This document shows, in pieces, positions 8,447-17,763 of a stretch of DNA of 64,000 bases. A program made the translations under genes and the position numbers. The DNA is taken from assembly GCF_025947065.1 (NCBI RefSeq), contig NZ_CP109994.1, positions 1,116,001-1,180,000 on the forward strand. The letters are read 5' to 3'. Origin of the DNA: Flavobacterium sp. N1736 (GTDB taxonomy: Bacteria > Bacteroidota > Bacteroidia > Flavobacteriales > Flavobacteriaceae). Within the stretch, counting starts at the first letter, position 1; each line of letters begins with the position of its first letter. Below the pieces are notes generated by a model. It saw only the letters and a program-made list of their open reading frames with translations, made no database searches and was not told the origin of the DNA.

Positions 8447-8602
8447 TAATCATTTTTGTCATCGTTTGTTGCTCACAGTTTAATGAATGTAAAATACTGA
8501 TTTACATTTAATTGTGTAATAAATAATTAAAATCTTGAAACGGATACGCTGTTAGTATAATTAAATTTGAGAAGTATTATATAAACTTTAAAAAATGTAA
8601 TT

Positions 8603-8836
8603 ATGAAAACGATATTAAACTCAAAATTGCTGGTAATTGTTATGTTACTGGTATTGTCATTTTCCTGTAAGACCAATTCGGCTACCGGAACTACAGTAAG
8701 AACAGATTCTGATGCAATAAAAGCAGGAGACAGCACATCACTAAATTCAGGAACGCGAGGTACAACAAGAGTAAATGAAGGTAATCAGGAAAGTGATCCG
8801 GATTCTAAAAGCGATGCTCCAACGCCTAAAAAATAG
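8603..8836 (+). CDS. Small lipoprotein of unknown function
   Basis: 77 aa. A hydrophobic signal and lipobox-like LSFSC (C22) are followed by about 55 polar residues rich in S, T, D, G and K with no recognisable domain. It is probably a lipid-anchored periplasmic or surface peptide. A strong terminator follows 50 bp later, so it appears to be a single-gene unit. Signal and terminator support it as real. Confidence 0.65.
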   Translation: MKTILNSKLLVIVMLLVLSFSCKTNSATGTTVRTDSDAIKAGDSTSLNSGTRGTTRVNEGNQESDPDSKSDAPTPKK

Positions 8837-8889
8837 TTTTGTTTCAGCATTTTATAAATAATAAATCTGATGAAAACAGAGACTGAATA

Positions 8890-8924
8890 AAATCCCATTT
8901 CGCTATGAAATGGGATTTTTTTTT
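8890..8924 (+). terminator. Rho-independent terminator
   Basis: AAAATCCCATTTC-loop-GAAATGGGATTTT followed by a run of T. The CCCATTTCG...GAAATGGG stem recurs at 33291, 41131 and 55514. Confidence 0.85.
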
Positions 8925-9045
8925 AATCTTTTAAATCCTTTAATCTGTGGCATTGTGCAATCATTTTTAAAGACATTTAGCCATTTTAAACCCAATAGAT
9001 AAATGTAAATACATGCATTCGCATTTATTTTTATAAAGATAGTTA

Positions 9046-9053
9046 TATATTTG
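9046..9053 (+). promoter_or_regulatory. -7 promoter box upstream of the B12 riboswitch
   Basis: TATATTTG matches TAnnTTTG and lies about 10 bp before the first base expected for the riboswitch transcript. No convincing -33 element is seen. Confidence 0.5.
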
Positions 9054-9062
9054 CGCTAGATT

Positions 9063-9238
9063 TTGGTCTGTTTTTTTCTTAAAATATAAGAGAAAAACAG
9101 TTAAAAGGGAATCAGGTGTAAATCCTGAACAGACCCGCTACTGTAAGTTCTATACAAGTCTTTAAACGTTACTAATGCCATTGTCCCGCTGCGGATGAGA
9201 AGGCTGTTTAAAGATAGAACAAGTCAGGAGACCTGCCA
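9063..9238 (+). ncRNA. Cobalamin (B12) riboswitch
   Basis: Diagnostic parts in order: GGGAATCAGGTGTAAATCCTG (about 9107-9127), ACAGACCCGCTACTGTAAG (9129-9147), a variable stem, then the B12 box AAGTCAGGAGACCTGCC (9221-9237). It lies in the leader of the TonB-receptor gene, so adenosylcobalamin binding should repress the uptake operon. A downstream CCTGCC/GGCGGG pair (about 9292-9307) could be part of the expression platform. Confidence 0.95.
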
Positions 9239-9361
9239 TAATCACATAGTTTAAGACTTTCGTGGAATAAAGTTGAACAACAATAAACGAACCTGCCTCA
9301 TGGCGGGATTCTCTCTTATTGCTTTTTGATTACATCCCGAAGTTTATTTAATAAATAAGTG

Positions 9362-11407
9362 ATGTATAATACAAAAAAAGCATTTTTCATTTTTATATTG
9401 TTTGTTCCGTTTTTGCTTCATTCTCAAGTATCTAATGATAGTTTACGGGTTTTAAAAGAAGTAATTTTAAAAGGAAAACCTTATCAGGAAGTAATTCCCG
9501 TACAAAGCCTTTCCGGAGAATTGCTGGAGAATCTCGCCAGCCATAATGTTGCCGATGCGCTTCGTTATTTTGCAGGAACTCAAATTAAAGATTATGGCGG
9601 TCTTGGCGGACTTAAAACGGTTGATGTACGTAATATGGGCACGCATCACGTGGGTGTTTTTTACGATGGCATACAATTGGGAAATGCACAAAACGGAGTT
9701 ACCGATTTAGGCAAATATTCTCTGGACGATATGGAATCTCTTACCCTGTATAACGGACAGAAAAGTGAAATTTTTCAGTCGGCAAAAGATTTTGCGGCGG
9801 CTTCAACTATTTATTTAAGAACAAAACGACCTGTTTTTAAAGGTGATAAAAAAACAAATGTATTAGTTCGGTTTAAAACAATGTCAATCAATTATTTTGA
9901 TCCTTCTTTTAGATGGGAACAAAAATTAAGCGACAAGGTTAGCATGAGCGTAAGTTCTGAATATATTAAATCGAACGGACAATATAAATTCAGATATAAA
10001 AGAAACAATTTAGACGGAACAATCGCTTACGATACCACAGCAACAAGACACAATAGCGATATTGAAGCACTGCGAGTAGAATCCGGACTTTACGGAAAAA
10101 TAAATAACGGTTCCTGGGATGCCAAAGTGTATTATTATGACTCAGAAAGAGGAGCGCCGGGCGCCATTGTCGAAAATAAATTTTCGGACGGTTTTAGGCA
10201 ATATGACAAGAATTTTTTCTCGCAAGGCACATTCATAAAAGACTTTACAGCTAAATATAAATTTCAGGCAAAAGCAAAATATGCTTACGATTATACGCAT
10301 TATGTCGCCAGAGATACTACAAATGTACTTGGCGAAACCGTAACCGAAGGCGCACAATCAGACGATAGTTATTACCAGCAGGAATATTATGTATCGGCAG
10401 TAAATATGTACAGCATTTTGCCTTCATGGGATATTTCACTTGCTACAGATTTTCAATACAACAGATTAAATGCCACGAGAAAAGGCATACAAACGCTGTT
10501 TTCATATCCACAGCGTTATACCGCATTATTTTCGCTGGCAAGTTCGTACAGGCTTGGCGGATTTAAAGTTTTGGGCAGCGTTGTAGGTACGCACGTTCAG
10601 GAAGAAGTACGAAATAATGCAAAAGCGCCCGATAAAACAGAATTTACTCCGGCTTTATTTCTGGGTTATACACCGTTTAAAGCCTATGATTTTACACTAA
10701 GAGCATTTGCAAAACGTATTTTCAGAATGCCCACTTTTAATGATTTATATTATACAATGGTTGGTTCGAGTACTTTGAAACCCGAATATATGAACCAATA
10801 TGATATTGGTTTTACCTATAATTTACCTTTTAAAGAAAGCTTTTTTGACAAATTCTCCATTCAGGTTGATGGTTATTATACCAATACCAAAGACAAAATA
10901 ATTGCCGCTCCAACAGGAAATTTATTTCGCTGGATGATGACCAATATGGGGCAGGTAAAAGGGCAGGGAATAGAATCTGTTATTATTATGGGAATGCATA
11001 TTGACAAATTAATCCTCGCTGCCAATCTAACCTACACCTATTCTGAAAGCAGGGATTATACAAAATTCGGCGGTCTGGAATTGTCTTCCTACGGCGATCA
11101 GATACCGTATACACCGTGGCACAGCGGATCAGGAATTTTAAATGCCAATTATCAAACCTGGAATTTTAACTACAGTTTCATTTACGTAGGAAAAAGATAC
11201 AACGGCAACGTAAACAACATCAGGATAAACGAAGTACAGCCTTGGTACACGCATGATTTATCCGTACAAAAATCATTTGCCATACATCATTACGCCTTAA
11301 AAGGCACGATAGAACTCAACAATGTACTCAATCAGCAATACGAAGTGATATACAATTATCCGATGCCGGGGCGTACGTTAAAATTTATAATCAGTATTGC
11401 GCTATGA
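9362..11407 (+). CDS. btuB: TonB-dependent vitamin B12 receptor (BtuB-like)
   Basis: About 681 aa outer-membrane receptor. Signal peptide to about residue 23 (FLLHSQ), a plug domain (about 30-155, with VADALRYFAGTQIKDYGG, VDVRNMG and VFYDGIQLGNAQNG), then a beta-barrel ending in an aromatic-rich strand (TLKFIISIAL). A GTG lies just before the ATG at 9362; the ATG is preferred. The cobalamin riboswitch in the leader and the propeller lipoprotein overlapping its stop (ATGA) identify the substrate as a corrinoid. The gene symbol is by function and context; the inner-membrane BtuCDF transporter is not in the window. Confidence 0.92.
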   Translation: MYNTKKAFFIFILFVPFLLHSQVSNDSLRVLKEVILKGKPYQEVIPVQSLSGELLENLASHNVADALRYFAGTQIKDYGGLGGLKTVDVRNMGTHHVGVFYDGIQLGNAQNGVTDLGKYSLDDMESLTLYNGQKSEIFQSAKDFAAASTIYLRTKRPVFKGDKKTNVLVRFKTMSINYFDPSFRWEQKLSDKVSMSVSSEYIKSNGQYKFRYKRNNLDGTIAYDTTATRHNSDIEALRVESGLYGKINNGSWDAKVYYYDSERGAPGAIVENKFSDGFRQYDKNFFSQGTFIKDFTAKYKFQAKAKYAYDYTHYVARDTTNVLGETVTEGAQSDDSYYQQEYYVSAVNMYSILPSWDISLATDFQYNRLNATRKGIQTLFSYPQRYTALFSLASSYRLGGFKVLGSVVGTHVQEEVRNNAKAPDKTEFTPALFLGYTPFKAYDFTLRAFAKRIFRMPTFNDLYYTMVGSSTLKPEYMNQYDIGFTYNLPFKESFFDKFSIQVDGYYTNTKDKIIAAPTGNLFRWMMTNMGQVKGQGIESVIIMGMHIDKLILAANLTYTYSESRDYTKFGGLELSSYGDQIPYTPWHSGSGILNANYQTWNFNYSFIYVGKRYNGNVNNIRINEVQPWYTHDLSVQKSFAIHHYALKGTIELNNVLNQQYEVIYNYPMPGRTLKFIISIAL

Positions 11408-12549
11408 AAAAGAGAACAACAAAATTAATATTGGGTCTGTTTATAGCCGTTTCTTTTATTTCCTGCAGAGAAGAAGAAACCATTTTTCCGGCTACGGATA
11501 AAAGTGTTGCCGCGCCAAGAAGTGACGGCAATATAGAAGGTTTTTATCTTCTAAACGAGGGAAATATGGGAATGAACAGGGCAAGCATTGATGTTTTTAA
11601 TTACAGAACAGGAAACTATACAACCGATATTTACTCAGAACGCAACCCAACAGTTGTAAAAGAATTAGGCGATGTTGGCAACGATATAAAAATATACGGC
11701 AACAAAGTGTATGCAGTAATAAACTGTTCAAACAAGGTTGAAGTTATAGACAAATGGACTGCAAAACGCATCAAAAAAATAGATATTCCAAATTGTCGCT
11801 ATGTTGCTTTTTATAAAGATAAAGCCTATGTAAGTTCTTATTCAGGTCCCGTTGCCATTGATCCCAATGCAGAAATTGGCTTTGTTGCCGAAATCGATAC
11901 CACAACATTAGAAATCAAACGAAAAGTAAAAGTGGGTTATCAGCCCGAACAAATGGTGGTGCATAACGGAAAATTGTATGTGGCGAATTCCGGCGGTTAC
12001 AGAGTTCCTAATTACGACAGAACAGTATCTGTAATTGATCTTGAAACATTTACCGAAACAAAAAAAATAGACGTTGGCATTAATCTTTATAGCATGCAAA
12101 TTGACAGTCGGGGCGATATTTATGTGAGTTCCAGAGGCGATTATTACACCACGCCATCCAATCTTTTTGTGATCGATACGCAGACCGATGAGAAAAAAAT
12201 GCAGCTTGATATTCCCGTTTCAGATACTTGTCTGGTCGACGATTTGCTTTATTTCTACAGTGTTTCCTGGAGTTATTTAACCAATAGTAATCAGGTAACT
12301 TACGGAATATTAGATACAAAAACCAAAAAGATAATCAATAATAAAATCATTACAGACGGTACAGATAAACAAATCATGATTCCGTACGGACTTCAGGTAA
12401 ATCCCGAAACGAAAGAGATTTATATCACCGATGCTCAAAATTATGTCGTAACAGGTTACATCTATTGTTTTACACCCGAAGGCAAATTAAAATGGAAAAC
12501 TACAGCAGGAAATATCCCTGCGCATATCGCTTTTATAACCAAAAACTAG
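11404..12549 (+). CDS. Surface lipoprotein with seven-bladed propeller (YncE/BtuG-like)
   Basis: 381 aa. Lipobox FISC (C20) ends the signal peptide. The rest is a YVTN/YncE-type beta-propeller, with repeated strands such as KVEVIDKWTAKRI, VAEIDTTTLEIKRKVKVG, VSVIDLETFTETKKIDVG and LFVIDTQTDEKKMQLDI. In gut Bacteroidota, BtuG of this class sits on BtuB and captures corrinoids with very high affinity; location and architecture match. It overlaps the receptor stop by 4 bp and is 3 bp from the next gene, so translation is coupled. Assignment as a BtuG counterpart is inference from fold and position. Confidence 0.85.
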   Translation: MKKRTTKLILGLFIAVSFISCREEETIFPATDKSVAAPRSDGNIEGFYLLNEGNMGMNRASIDVFNYRTGNYTTDIYSERNPTVVKELGDVGNDIKIYGNKVYAVINCSNKVEVIDKWTAKRIKKIDIPNCRYVAFYKDKAYVSSYSGPVAIDPNAEIGFVAEIDTTTLEIKRKVKVGYQPEQMVVHNGKLYVANSGGYRVPNYDRTVSVIDLETFTETKKIDVGINLYSMQIDSRGDIYVSSRGDYYTTPSNLFVIDTQTDEKKMQLDIPVSDTCLVDDLLYFYSVSWSYLTNSNQVTYGILDTKTKKIINNKIITDGTDKQIMIPYGLQVNPETKEIYITDAQNYVVTGYIYCFTPEGKLKWKTTAGNIPAHIAFITKN

Positions 12550-12552
12550 AAT

Positions 12553-13761
12553 ATGAAAATAAATTCTTTTAAAATTTTAAAACTCATCATGCTCTTCATT
12601 CTTTTCGGATTTATAGCTTGTCAAACGGATAGAGAAGACGAACAGGGAAATGAAAATTCGGCAGAAATACTTCAGGAAACCTACACAATTAACCGATTTA
12701 AGGTTCTGAATATCACTACAGATTTACCGGAAAATTCAAAATTTACCTGGAGCATTCATGATTCTGTGATTTCGCAAACTTCACAGTTGGATTTTATCAG
12801 CCCGTATTTAAAAAATTATCCGCTCACTTTAAAAGTAGAAACGAATGGCGTCGTAAAAACATACCAATCGATTATTAATGTCACGAAAGAGCCCGGAAAT
12901 TACAGCAAATACATATCCAATGTATTTGATTTTCGTCCCGCAATTGGTCAGTTTACCAACGGAATTCCGGAATATGTAGCAGGAAATACAGAAACTAATC
13001 TCATCAGCGCAGCAAAAAAATCGCTTGTTGGTGCAAATAGCACGTTGATATCCTTAGGTGGTTTTGGCGGTTATGTGGTTTTTGGTTTTGATCATACGAT
13101 TCCCAATATGGACGGACGTGATTTTAAAGTTATGGGAAATGCATTTTGGGGAACTGAAGCCAATGAAGCCCGCGCCGGATCTTGTGAACCCGGAATTATT
13201 TTGGTGGCTTACGACAAAAATAAAAACGGAAAACCCGATGAAGATGAATGGTACGAAATTGCCGGAAGTGAATATTTTAAAAATACAACGGTAAAAAATT
13301 ACAGCATAACGTATTTCAAACCAGACTCTAATAAATCTCCCATTGCAGGAACAGATTTTTGGCAAATAGATGTAGAATATATCAAATGGCAGGATAATCT
13401 TGGAAATTCAGGATACAAAACAAAAAATGGCTTTCACGATCAGAGTTATTATCCCTTATGGATTGCTGATGCGTCATACACACTTAAAGGAACAAGACTT
13501 GAAGGAAATTTTTACGATCAAAGCGGTACCGGAAATTATTGGGTAGGCAAATCGCTTGATTTTGGTTATGCAGATAATGCGCCAAATAACGACGAAGCTT
13601 CGAATATTGATATCGCCTGGGCGGTAGATAAAAACGGAAATTACGTAAAACTTCCCGGAATAGATTTCGTTAAAATTTATACAGCAACCAATCAGGAAGC
13701 AGGCTGGCTGGGAGAAGTTTCTACAGAAGTAGCCGGAGCATACGACTTATACCTTAACTAA
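12553..13761 (+). CDS. B12-locus surface lipoprotein with Ig/PKD-like N-terminus
   Basis: 402 aa. Signal peptide with lipobox IACQ (C23); a short beta-sandwich segment (about 40-115); then a conserved domain with DFRPAIGQF, GGFGGYVVFGFDHTIPN and EPGIILVAYDKNKNGKPDEDEWYEIAGSEY. The D-x-N-x-N-G-x-P-D-x-D acidic loop could bind calcium. Similar proteins lie beside btuB/btuG in Bacteroidota. It is the third gene of the riboswitch-controlled operon and probably part of the surface capture complex. Its direct ligand is unknown. Confidence 0.75.
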   Translation: MKINSFKILKLIMLFILFGFIACQTDREDEQGNENSAEILQETYTINRFKVLNITTDLPENSKFTWSIHDSVISQTSQLDFISPYLKNYPLTLKVETNGVVKTYQSIINVTKEPGNYSKYISNVFDFRPAIGQFTNGIPEYVAGNTETNLISAAKKSLVGANSTLISLGGFGGYVVFGFDHTIPNMDGRDFKVMGNAFWGTEANEARAGSCEPGIILVAYDKNKNGKPDEDEWYEIAGSEYFKNTTVKNYSITYFKPDSNKSPIAGTDFWQIDVEYIKWQDNLGNSGYKTKNGFHDQSYYPLWIADASYTLKGTRLEGNFYDQSGTGNYWVGKSLDFGYADNAPNNDEASNIDIAWAVDKNGNYVKLPGIDFVKIYTATNQEAGWLGEVSTEVAGAYDLYLN

Positions 13762-13795
13762 TAAAAAACTATAGAATTTTAAATTAAATATAATT

Positions 13796-16081
13796 ATGAA
13801 AAAAAATTACTTTTTAATATTGATGTTACTTTTTGCATTTTTTACGAATGCACAAGTAAAAGTACAAGGCATTTTTAGGGATGATATTTACCAAAAAACG
13901 GCTAAAAATCAGCAGCATAAAAAGGCAAATACCACAACTTTTGATGATATTGAGTATTGGGTTGGTACAGGTTCTAATCAGGCGGCGTTTGCTGTACAAT
14001 GGAATGACGGCAAAACTTCTGATGCTTTAATCTGGGGTTTTAGATGGGATGGTGTAGCAACCGGCGAAGATATGATGAAAGCAATATTACAAGCAGATCA
14101 TCGCCTTTTTTCGTTGCTTTATCAAAATGTGCCGGGTGGTTTAGGAACTGCAATTGGCGGATTAGGTTTTGATTTGGATGGTGCAAACACAAACGGACTT
14201 TATAAAGATGCAAACGTAACGTATCCGTATTATCCGGTAAATGGTATTGTTAATACAACTGCTTACGATTTTGACAATTACACAGCTATAGATACTGATG
14301 ATCATTGGCAATCAGGCTGGTTAAATAACGGATATTGGTCGTATTGGGTAAAAGATCCTGCTAATGACGATTTTGGTTATTCGGGCTGGGGAGCAAGCAG
14401 CCGTGTTTTAGAAAACGGTTCCTGGGATGTTTGGAATTATAATCTGGCATTTGAAGAATCTCCAATTGTAGAAACATTTACGCCTGTAACGCCTTATGCA
14501 GCAGCAACAGTATTTACCAGCGGATTTTTTATGGTAAATGAAGAATGGTTTGGTCACACAAACGGATCTGTGAATTTTGTTAATAATGATGGTACTGTTA
14601 ATTACAGAGTTTACAGTACTGCAAATAGTAGTCAGGCATTTGGGGCAACTACACAATACGGAACCATTTACGGAGATAAATTTTATTTTATTTCAAAACA
14701 GGCAAAAGACGGCGGAGACACCAATTATACTCCCGGTGGAAGATTGGTTGTTGCCAATGCACAAAACATGGAAAAAATTGCCGGATTTGATAATATCGGC
14801 GGCGGTGACGGACGTTCTTTTATAGGCGTTAATGAAAACACAGGTTATATTGGTGCTTCAAACGGAGTTTATCTATTTGATATTGCCAATATGAAAGTAG
14901 GAAATCTTATAACAGGAACTGGCGGCGGAAGCCAGTATTCCGGACAAATAGGGAATATGATTCGTACGTCTCAATATGTATTTGCCGTAAAACAAACTGC
15001 CGGAATTTTGGTAATTGATCCAAATACAAATACGTTGGTAAAAACTATTTCGGGTGCATTTCATTCCGTTGTTCAGGCAAAAGACGGAACTGTTTGGGGA
15101 ATTCAGAATCAAAAGTTAATTAATATTGACGCCACAACATTTGCTCTTACAGAATATGCAATTCCTACTACCAAATATTTAGGTTCATGGGGCGCTTGGA
15201 ATGCAGGAAGTTTTAGTGCAAGTAATCAGCAAAATGCTTTATACTGGATTAATTCAATAAATAGTTTTAATTCAGGAATTCAAATTATAAAATTTGATGT
15301 TACCACAAAAACATTCAATGAAAATTTTGCAGTAATTCCGGGACAAACAGGAACTTACAAACAAATTCCTTACGGAGCGGGATTACGTATTGATCCCATT
15401 TCAGATCAGTTAATTCTAAATACAACAGAAAGCGGATTTGGAGCGCATTATCAAAAAAACTGGATTCATACTTTTAATAATACAGGAACTTTAATCAACA
15501 CTAAAACGTTAGATGATTATTACTGGTTTCCCGCCATCGCGGTTTTTCCGGATAATGCTTTACCGGTTGTAAATAGTACATTACCATCAGAAGTTTCAGT
15601 AAGCGGCGCAACAGCAATCAACTTAAAAAATGTTGTTTCAGATACAGATAATCTATCGTCGGCAATTGTAAAAACGGTAAAATCAAATAGCGATACAGCA
15701 GTCGTTTCAGCAATAATAAATACCAATGAAGAACTGATTTTAACGCCTCAAACTTCCGGCGAATCAACCGTTGTAGTAAGTTTTAATTCTAATGGTAAAT
15801 CAGTCGAAAAAGCTATTACAGTAAAAGCAACTGTTAACCTCGGAATTGGCGATTTCAATAAACTGGAACTTGGAATTTACCCGAATCCGGTATCTGATAT
15901 TCTGAATATTATAACAGAAGATGAAGTTGTAAATGTAACCGTTTATGATATTTCAGGAAAATCAATCCATACAAAAGTTAGCAATAACCAAGTTGACGTT
16001 AGTAATTTCGCAAAAGGAATGTACATCATTAATATCGTGACAGATAAAGCAAAATACACACAAAAATTTATTAAGAAATAA
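13796..16081 (+). CDS. T9SS-secreted B12-locus protein, propeller-like
   Basis: 761 aa. Signal peptide to about 19 (FTNAQ). N-terminal domain (about 45-230) with the WVGTGSNQAAFAVQWNDGK and LIWGFRWDG motifs of DUF5074/BtuH-type B12-operon proteins; a propeller-like middle (about 245-600); an Ig-like or cadherin-like segment (about 605-680); and a T9SS type A sorting domain (about 690-761: LGIYPNPVSDILNI, VYDISGKSI, GMYIINI, KFIKK). It is last in the operon, 34 bp after the previous gene and before a terminator. Export by T9SS suggests it is a cell-surface corrinoid-binding protein. The role is inferred from context. Confidence 0.8.
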   Translation: MKKNYFLILMLLFAFFTNAQVKVQGIFRDDIYQKTAKNQQHKKANTTTFDDIEYWVGTGSNQAAFAVQWNDGKTSDALIWGFRWDGVATGEDMMKAILQADHRLFSLLYQNVPGGLGTAIGGLGFDLDGANTNGLYKDANVTYPYYPVNGIVNTTAYDFDNYTAIDTDDHWQSGWLNNGYWSYWVKDPANDDFGYSGWGASSRVLENGSWDVWNYNLAFEESPIVETFTPVTPYAAATVFTSGFFMVNEEWFGHTNGSVNFVNNDGTVNYRVYSTANSSQAFGATTQYGTIYGDKFYFISKQAKDGGDTNYTPGGRLVVANAQNMEKIAGFDNIGGGDGRSFIGVNENTGYIGASNGVYLFDIANMKVGNLITGTGGGSQYSGQIGNMIRTSQYVFAVKQTAGILVIDPNTNTLVKTISGAFHSVVQAKDGTVWGIQNQKLINIDATTFALTEYAIPTTKYLGSWGAWNAGSFSASNQQNALYWINSINSFNSGIQIIKFDVTTKTFNENFAVIPGQTGTYKQIPYGAGLRIDPISDQLILNTTESGFGAHYQKNWIHTFNNTGTLINTKTLDDYYWFPAIAVFPDNALPVVNSTLPSEVSVSGATAINLKNVVSDTDNLSSAIVKTVKSNSDTAVVSAIINTNEELILTPQTSGESTVVVSFNSNGKSVEKAITVKATVNLGIGDFNKLELGIYPNPVSDILNIITEDEVVNVTVYDISGKSIHTKVSNNQVDVSNFAKGMYIINIVTDKAKYTQKFIKK

Positions 16082-16106
16082 ATAATAGATACATAATTTA
16101 TAATTG

Positions 16107-16145
16107 AAAACAGGCTGCCCTTTCGGACAGCCTGTTTTGTTTTTC
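16107..16145 (+). terminator. Terminator of the B12 operon
   Basis: AAAACAGGCTG-CCCTTTCGGA-CAGCCTGTTTT with a following T-rich tract, 26 bp after the stop codon. Confidence 0.85.
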
Positions 16146-16167
16146 TCTAAATAGTTTTTGCGTATTT

Positions 16168-16200
16168 AAACCCGACAGGTTTTAAAAACCTGTCGGGTTT
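16168..16200. repeat. Intergenic palindrome AAACCCGACAGG...CCTGTCGGGTTT
   Basis: Perfect inverted repeat with a TTTTAAAAA centre. Related palindromes (AAACCTG.CAGG family) recur at 61964-61996 and 62007-62033, so this is a dispersed short repeat rather than a gene-specific terminator. Confidence 0.7.
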
Positions 16201-16325
16201 GGCGTGGTATGTAATGACAAACTTTGACTGTTTTTCCTATTTAAATCAAAAATAAATAACAAAAATAGATGTTAAAGTTGCATTTTTCAAACTGATTTTG
16301 ATATATGAAATGGTCTTTTTGACTA

Positions 16326-16333
16326 TATATTTG
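16326..16333 (+). promoter_or_regulatory. -7 promoter box for xylA
   Basis: TATATTTG (TAnnTTTG) lies 48 bp before the xylA start. Apart from this box, the terminator and the palindrome, the stretch 16201-16380 shows nothing else I can name. Confidence 0.45.
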
Positions 16334-16380
16334 CGGTTATTATAAAAAATGGGGTTAAATTAGATAAATAACGAGGGGAG

Positions 16381-17706
16381 ATGGTAGTTTTAGGAGATAA
16401 AGAATATTACAAAGGAATTGGCAGGATTAATTTTGAAGGAAAAGATTCAGATAATCCATTAGCGTTTCGATACTATAATCCGGAGCAGATTGTAGCAGGA
16501 AAAACAATGCAGGAGCATTTTAAATTTGCAGTGGCATATTGGCACAGCTTTGGGGGCAACGGAGCCGATCTTTTTGGTCCGGCAACCCAAAATTTTACCT
16601 GGAATGAATTTAAAGAGCCCATTCAGGCGGCGAAAAACAGGGCAGATGCTGCATTTGAATTTATAAGTAAAATGGGATTTGATTATTTCTGTTTTCATGA
16701 TTATGATCTGGTTCAGGAAGGACAAAATTTTATACAGTCAGAGTTGCGATTGGCGACAATGACCGAATATATAAAAGAAAAAAAAGCTGCTTCGGGAATT
16801 AAGGTTTTGTGGGGAAGCGCCAATTGCTTTTCTAATCCGCGTTATATGAACGGAGCCGCAACAAATCCTGATTTTAAAGTATTGGCAAGAGCCGCGGCTC
16901 AGGTAAAATTAGCTTTAGATACCACAATTGCTTTAGATGGTGAAAATTATGTTTTTTGGGGAGCACGTGAGGGATATTTAAGTTTACTGAATACAGATAT
17001 GAAGCGCGAGCTGGATCATATGGGACAATTTTTAGCCAAAGCCAGAGATTATGCCAGAGGACAAGGCTTTAAAGGAAACTTTTTAATTGAGCCAAAACCA
17101 ATGGAACCGTCCAAACATCAATATGATTTTGATTGTGCTACAACGATTAGCTTTTTGCGTCAATATGGTTTAGAAAAAGATTTTAAAATAAATATCGAAG
17201 TAAATCACGCCACATTAGCACAGCACACTTTTGAGCATGAACTTGAAGTAGCCGCCATGTCCGGAATGTTGGGCAGTATTGATGCCAATAGGGGAGATCA
17301 GCTTAGTGGCTGGGATACAAGCCAGTTTCCAAACAACATTCAGGATGTTACAGAAGCGATGTTGGTTTTTCTAAAAGCCGGAGGTCTTCAGGGCGGCGGC
17401 GTAAATTTTGATGCTAAAATAAGGCGAAATTCTACCGATATCGAGGATCTTTTTCTGGCACATATTGGCGGAGCGGATATCTTTGCAAGAGCTTTATTGA
17501 CTGCAGATAAAATTATAACATCTTCACCTTATGAAAGTCTGCGAGAACAACGTTACAGCTCTTTTGACAGTGGAAAAGGAAAAGAATTTGAAGAAGGAAA
17601 ATTAAACTTTAAAGATCTCTATGATATTGCAAAAGAAAATGGCGAGATCGAATTACAAAGCGGAAAACAAGAACTTTTTGAGAATATTATAAACCGATAT
17701 ATATAA
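16381..17706 (+). CDS. xylA: Xylose isomerase
   Basis: 441 aa, the class II xylose isomerase length. It converts D-xylose to D-xylulose (also glucose to fructose) in the cytoplasm with two divalent metals. Visible: FHDYDLVQEG with the catalytic histidine/aspartate, GSANCFSNPRYMNGAATNPD, the metal-ligand stretch LIEPKPMEPSKHQYDFD, INIEVNHATLAQHTFEHE, and DANRGD. No xylulokinase, xylose transporter or XylR lies next to it, which is unusual. The nearest kinase of the right superfamily is the FGGY gene at 38304. The next gene, a Crp/Fnr regulator, begins 57 bp later with its own -7 box. Confidence 0.96.
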   Translation: MVVLGDKEYYKGIGRINFEGKDSDNPLAFRYYNPEQIVAGKTMQEHFKFAVAYWHSFGGNGADLFGPATQNFTWNEFKEPIQAAKNRADAAFEFISKMGFDYFCFHDYDLVQEGQNFIQSELRLATMTEYIKEKKAASGIKVLWGSANCFSNPRYMNGAATNPDFKVLARAAAQVKLALDTTIALDGENYVFWGAREGYLSLLNTDMKRELDHMGQFLAKARDYARGQGFKGNFLIEPKPMEPSKHQYDFDCATTISFLRQYGLEKDFKINIEVNHATLAQHTFEHELEVAAMSGMLGSIDANRGDQLSGWDTSQFPNNIQDVTEAMLVFLKAGGLQGGGVNFDAKIRRNSTDIEDLFLAHIGGADIFARALLTADKIITSSPYESLREQRYSSFDSGKGKEFEEGKLNFKDLYDIAKENGEIELQSGKQELFENIINRYI

Positions 17707-17763
17707 TTTGAATGTTTCGAAACAACGATAAATCTTTTATCTTTGATTTGGCAAACACAGATT

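Noticed and set aside
9359..9361. GTG start for the B12 receptor
   Set aside because: The ATG immediately after it is a better start and changes one residue only.
11230..11290. TGGCAC occurrences in coding regions (for example 1219, 5688, 11108, 16526) as sigma54 promoters
   Set aside because: They lie inside genes and lack a TTGC-like element at the correct distance.
17743..17763. TTG start for the Crp/Fnr gene at 17764
   Set aside because: It coincides with the TATCTTTG promoter box; the family N-terminus fits the ATG at 17764.
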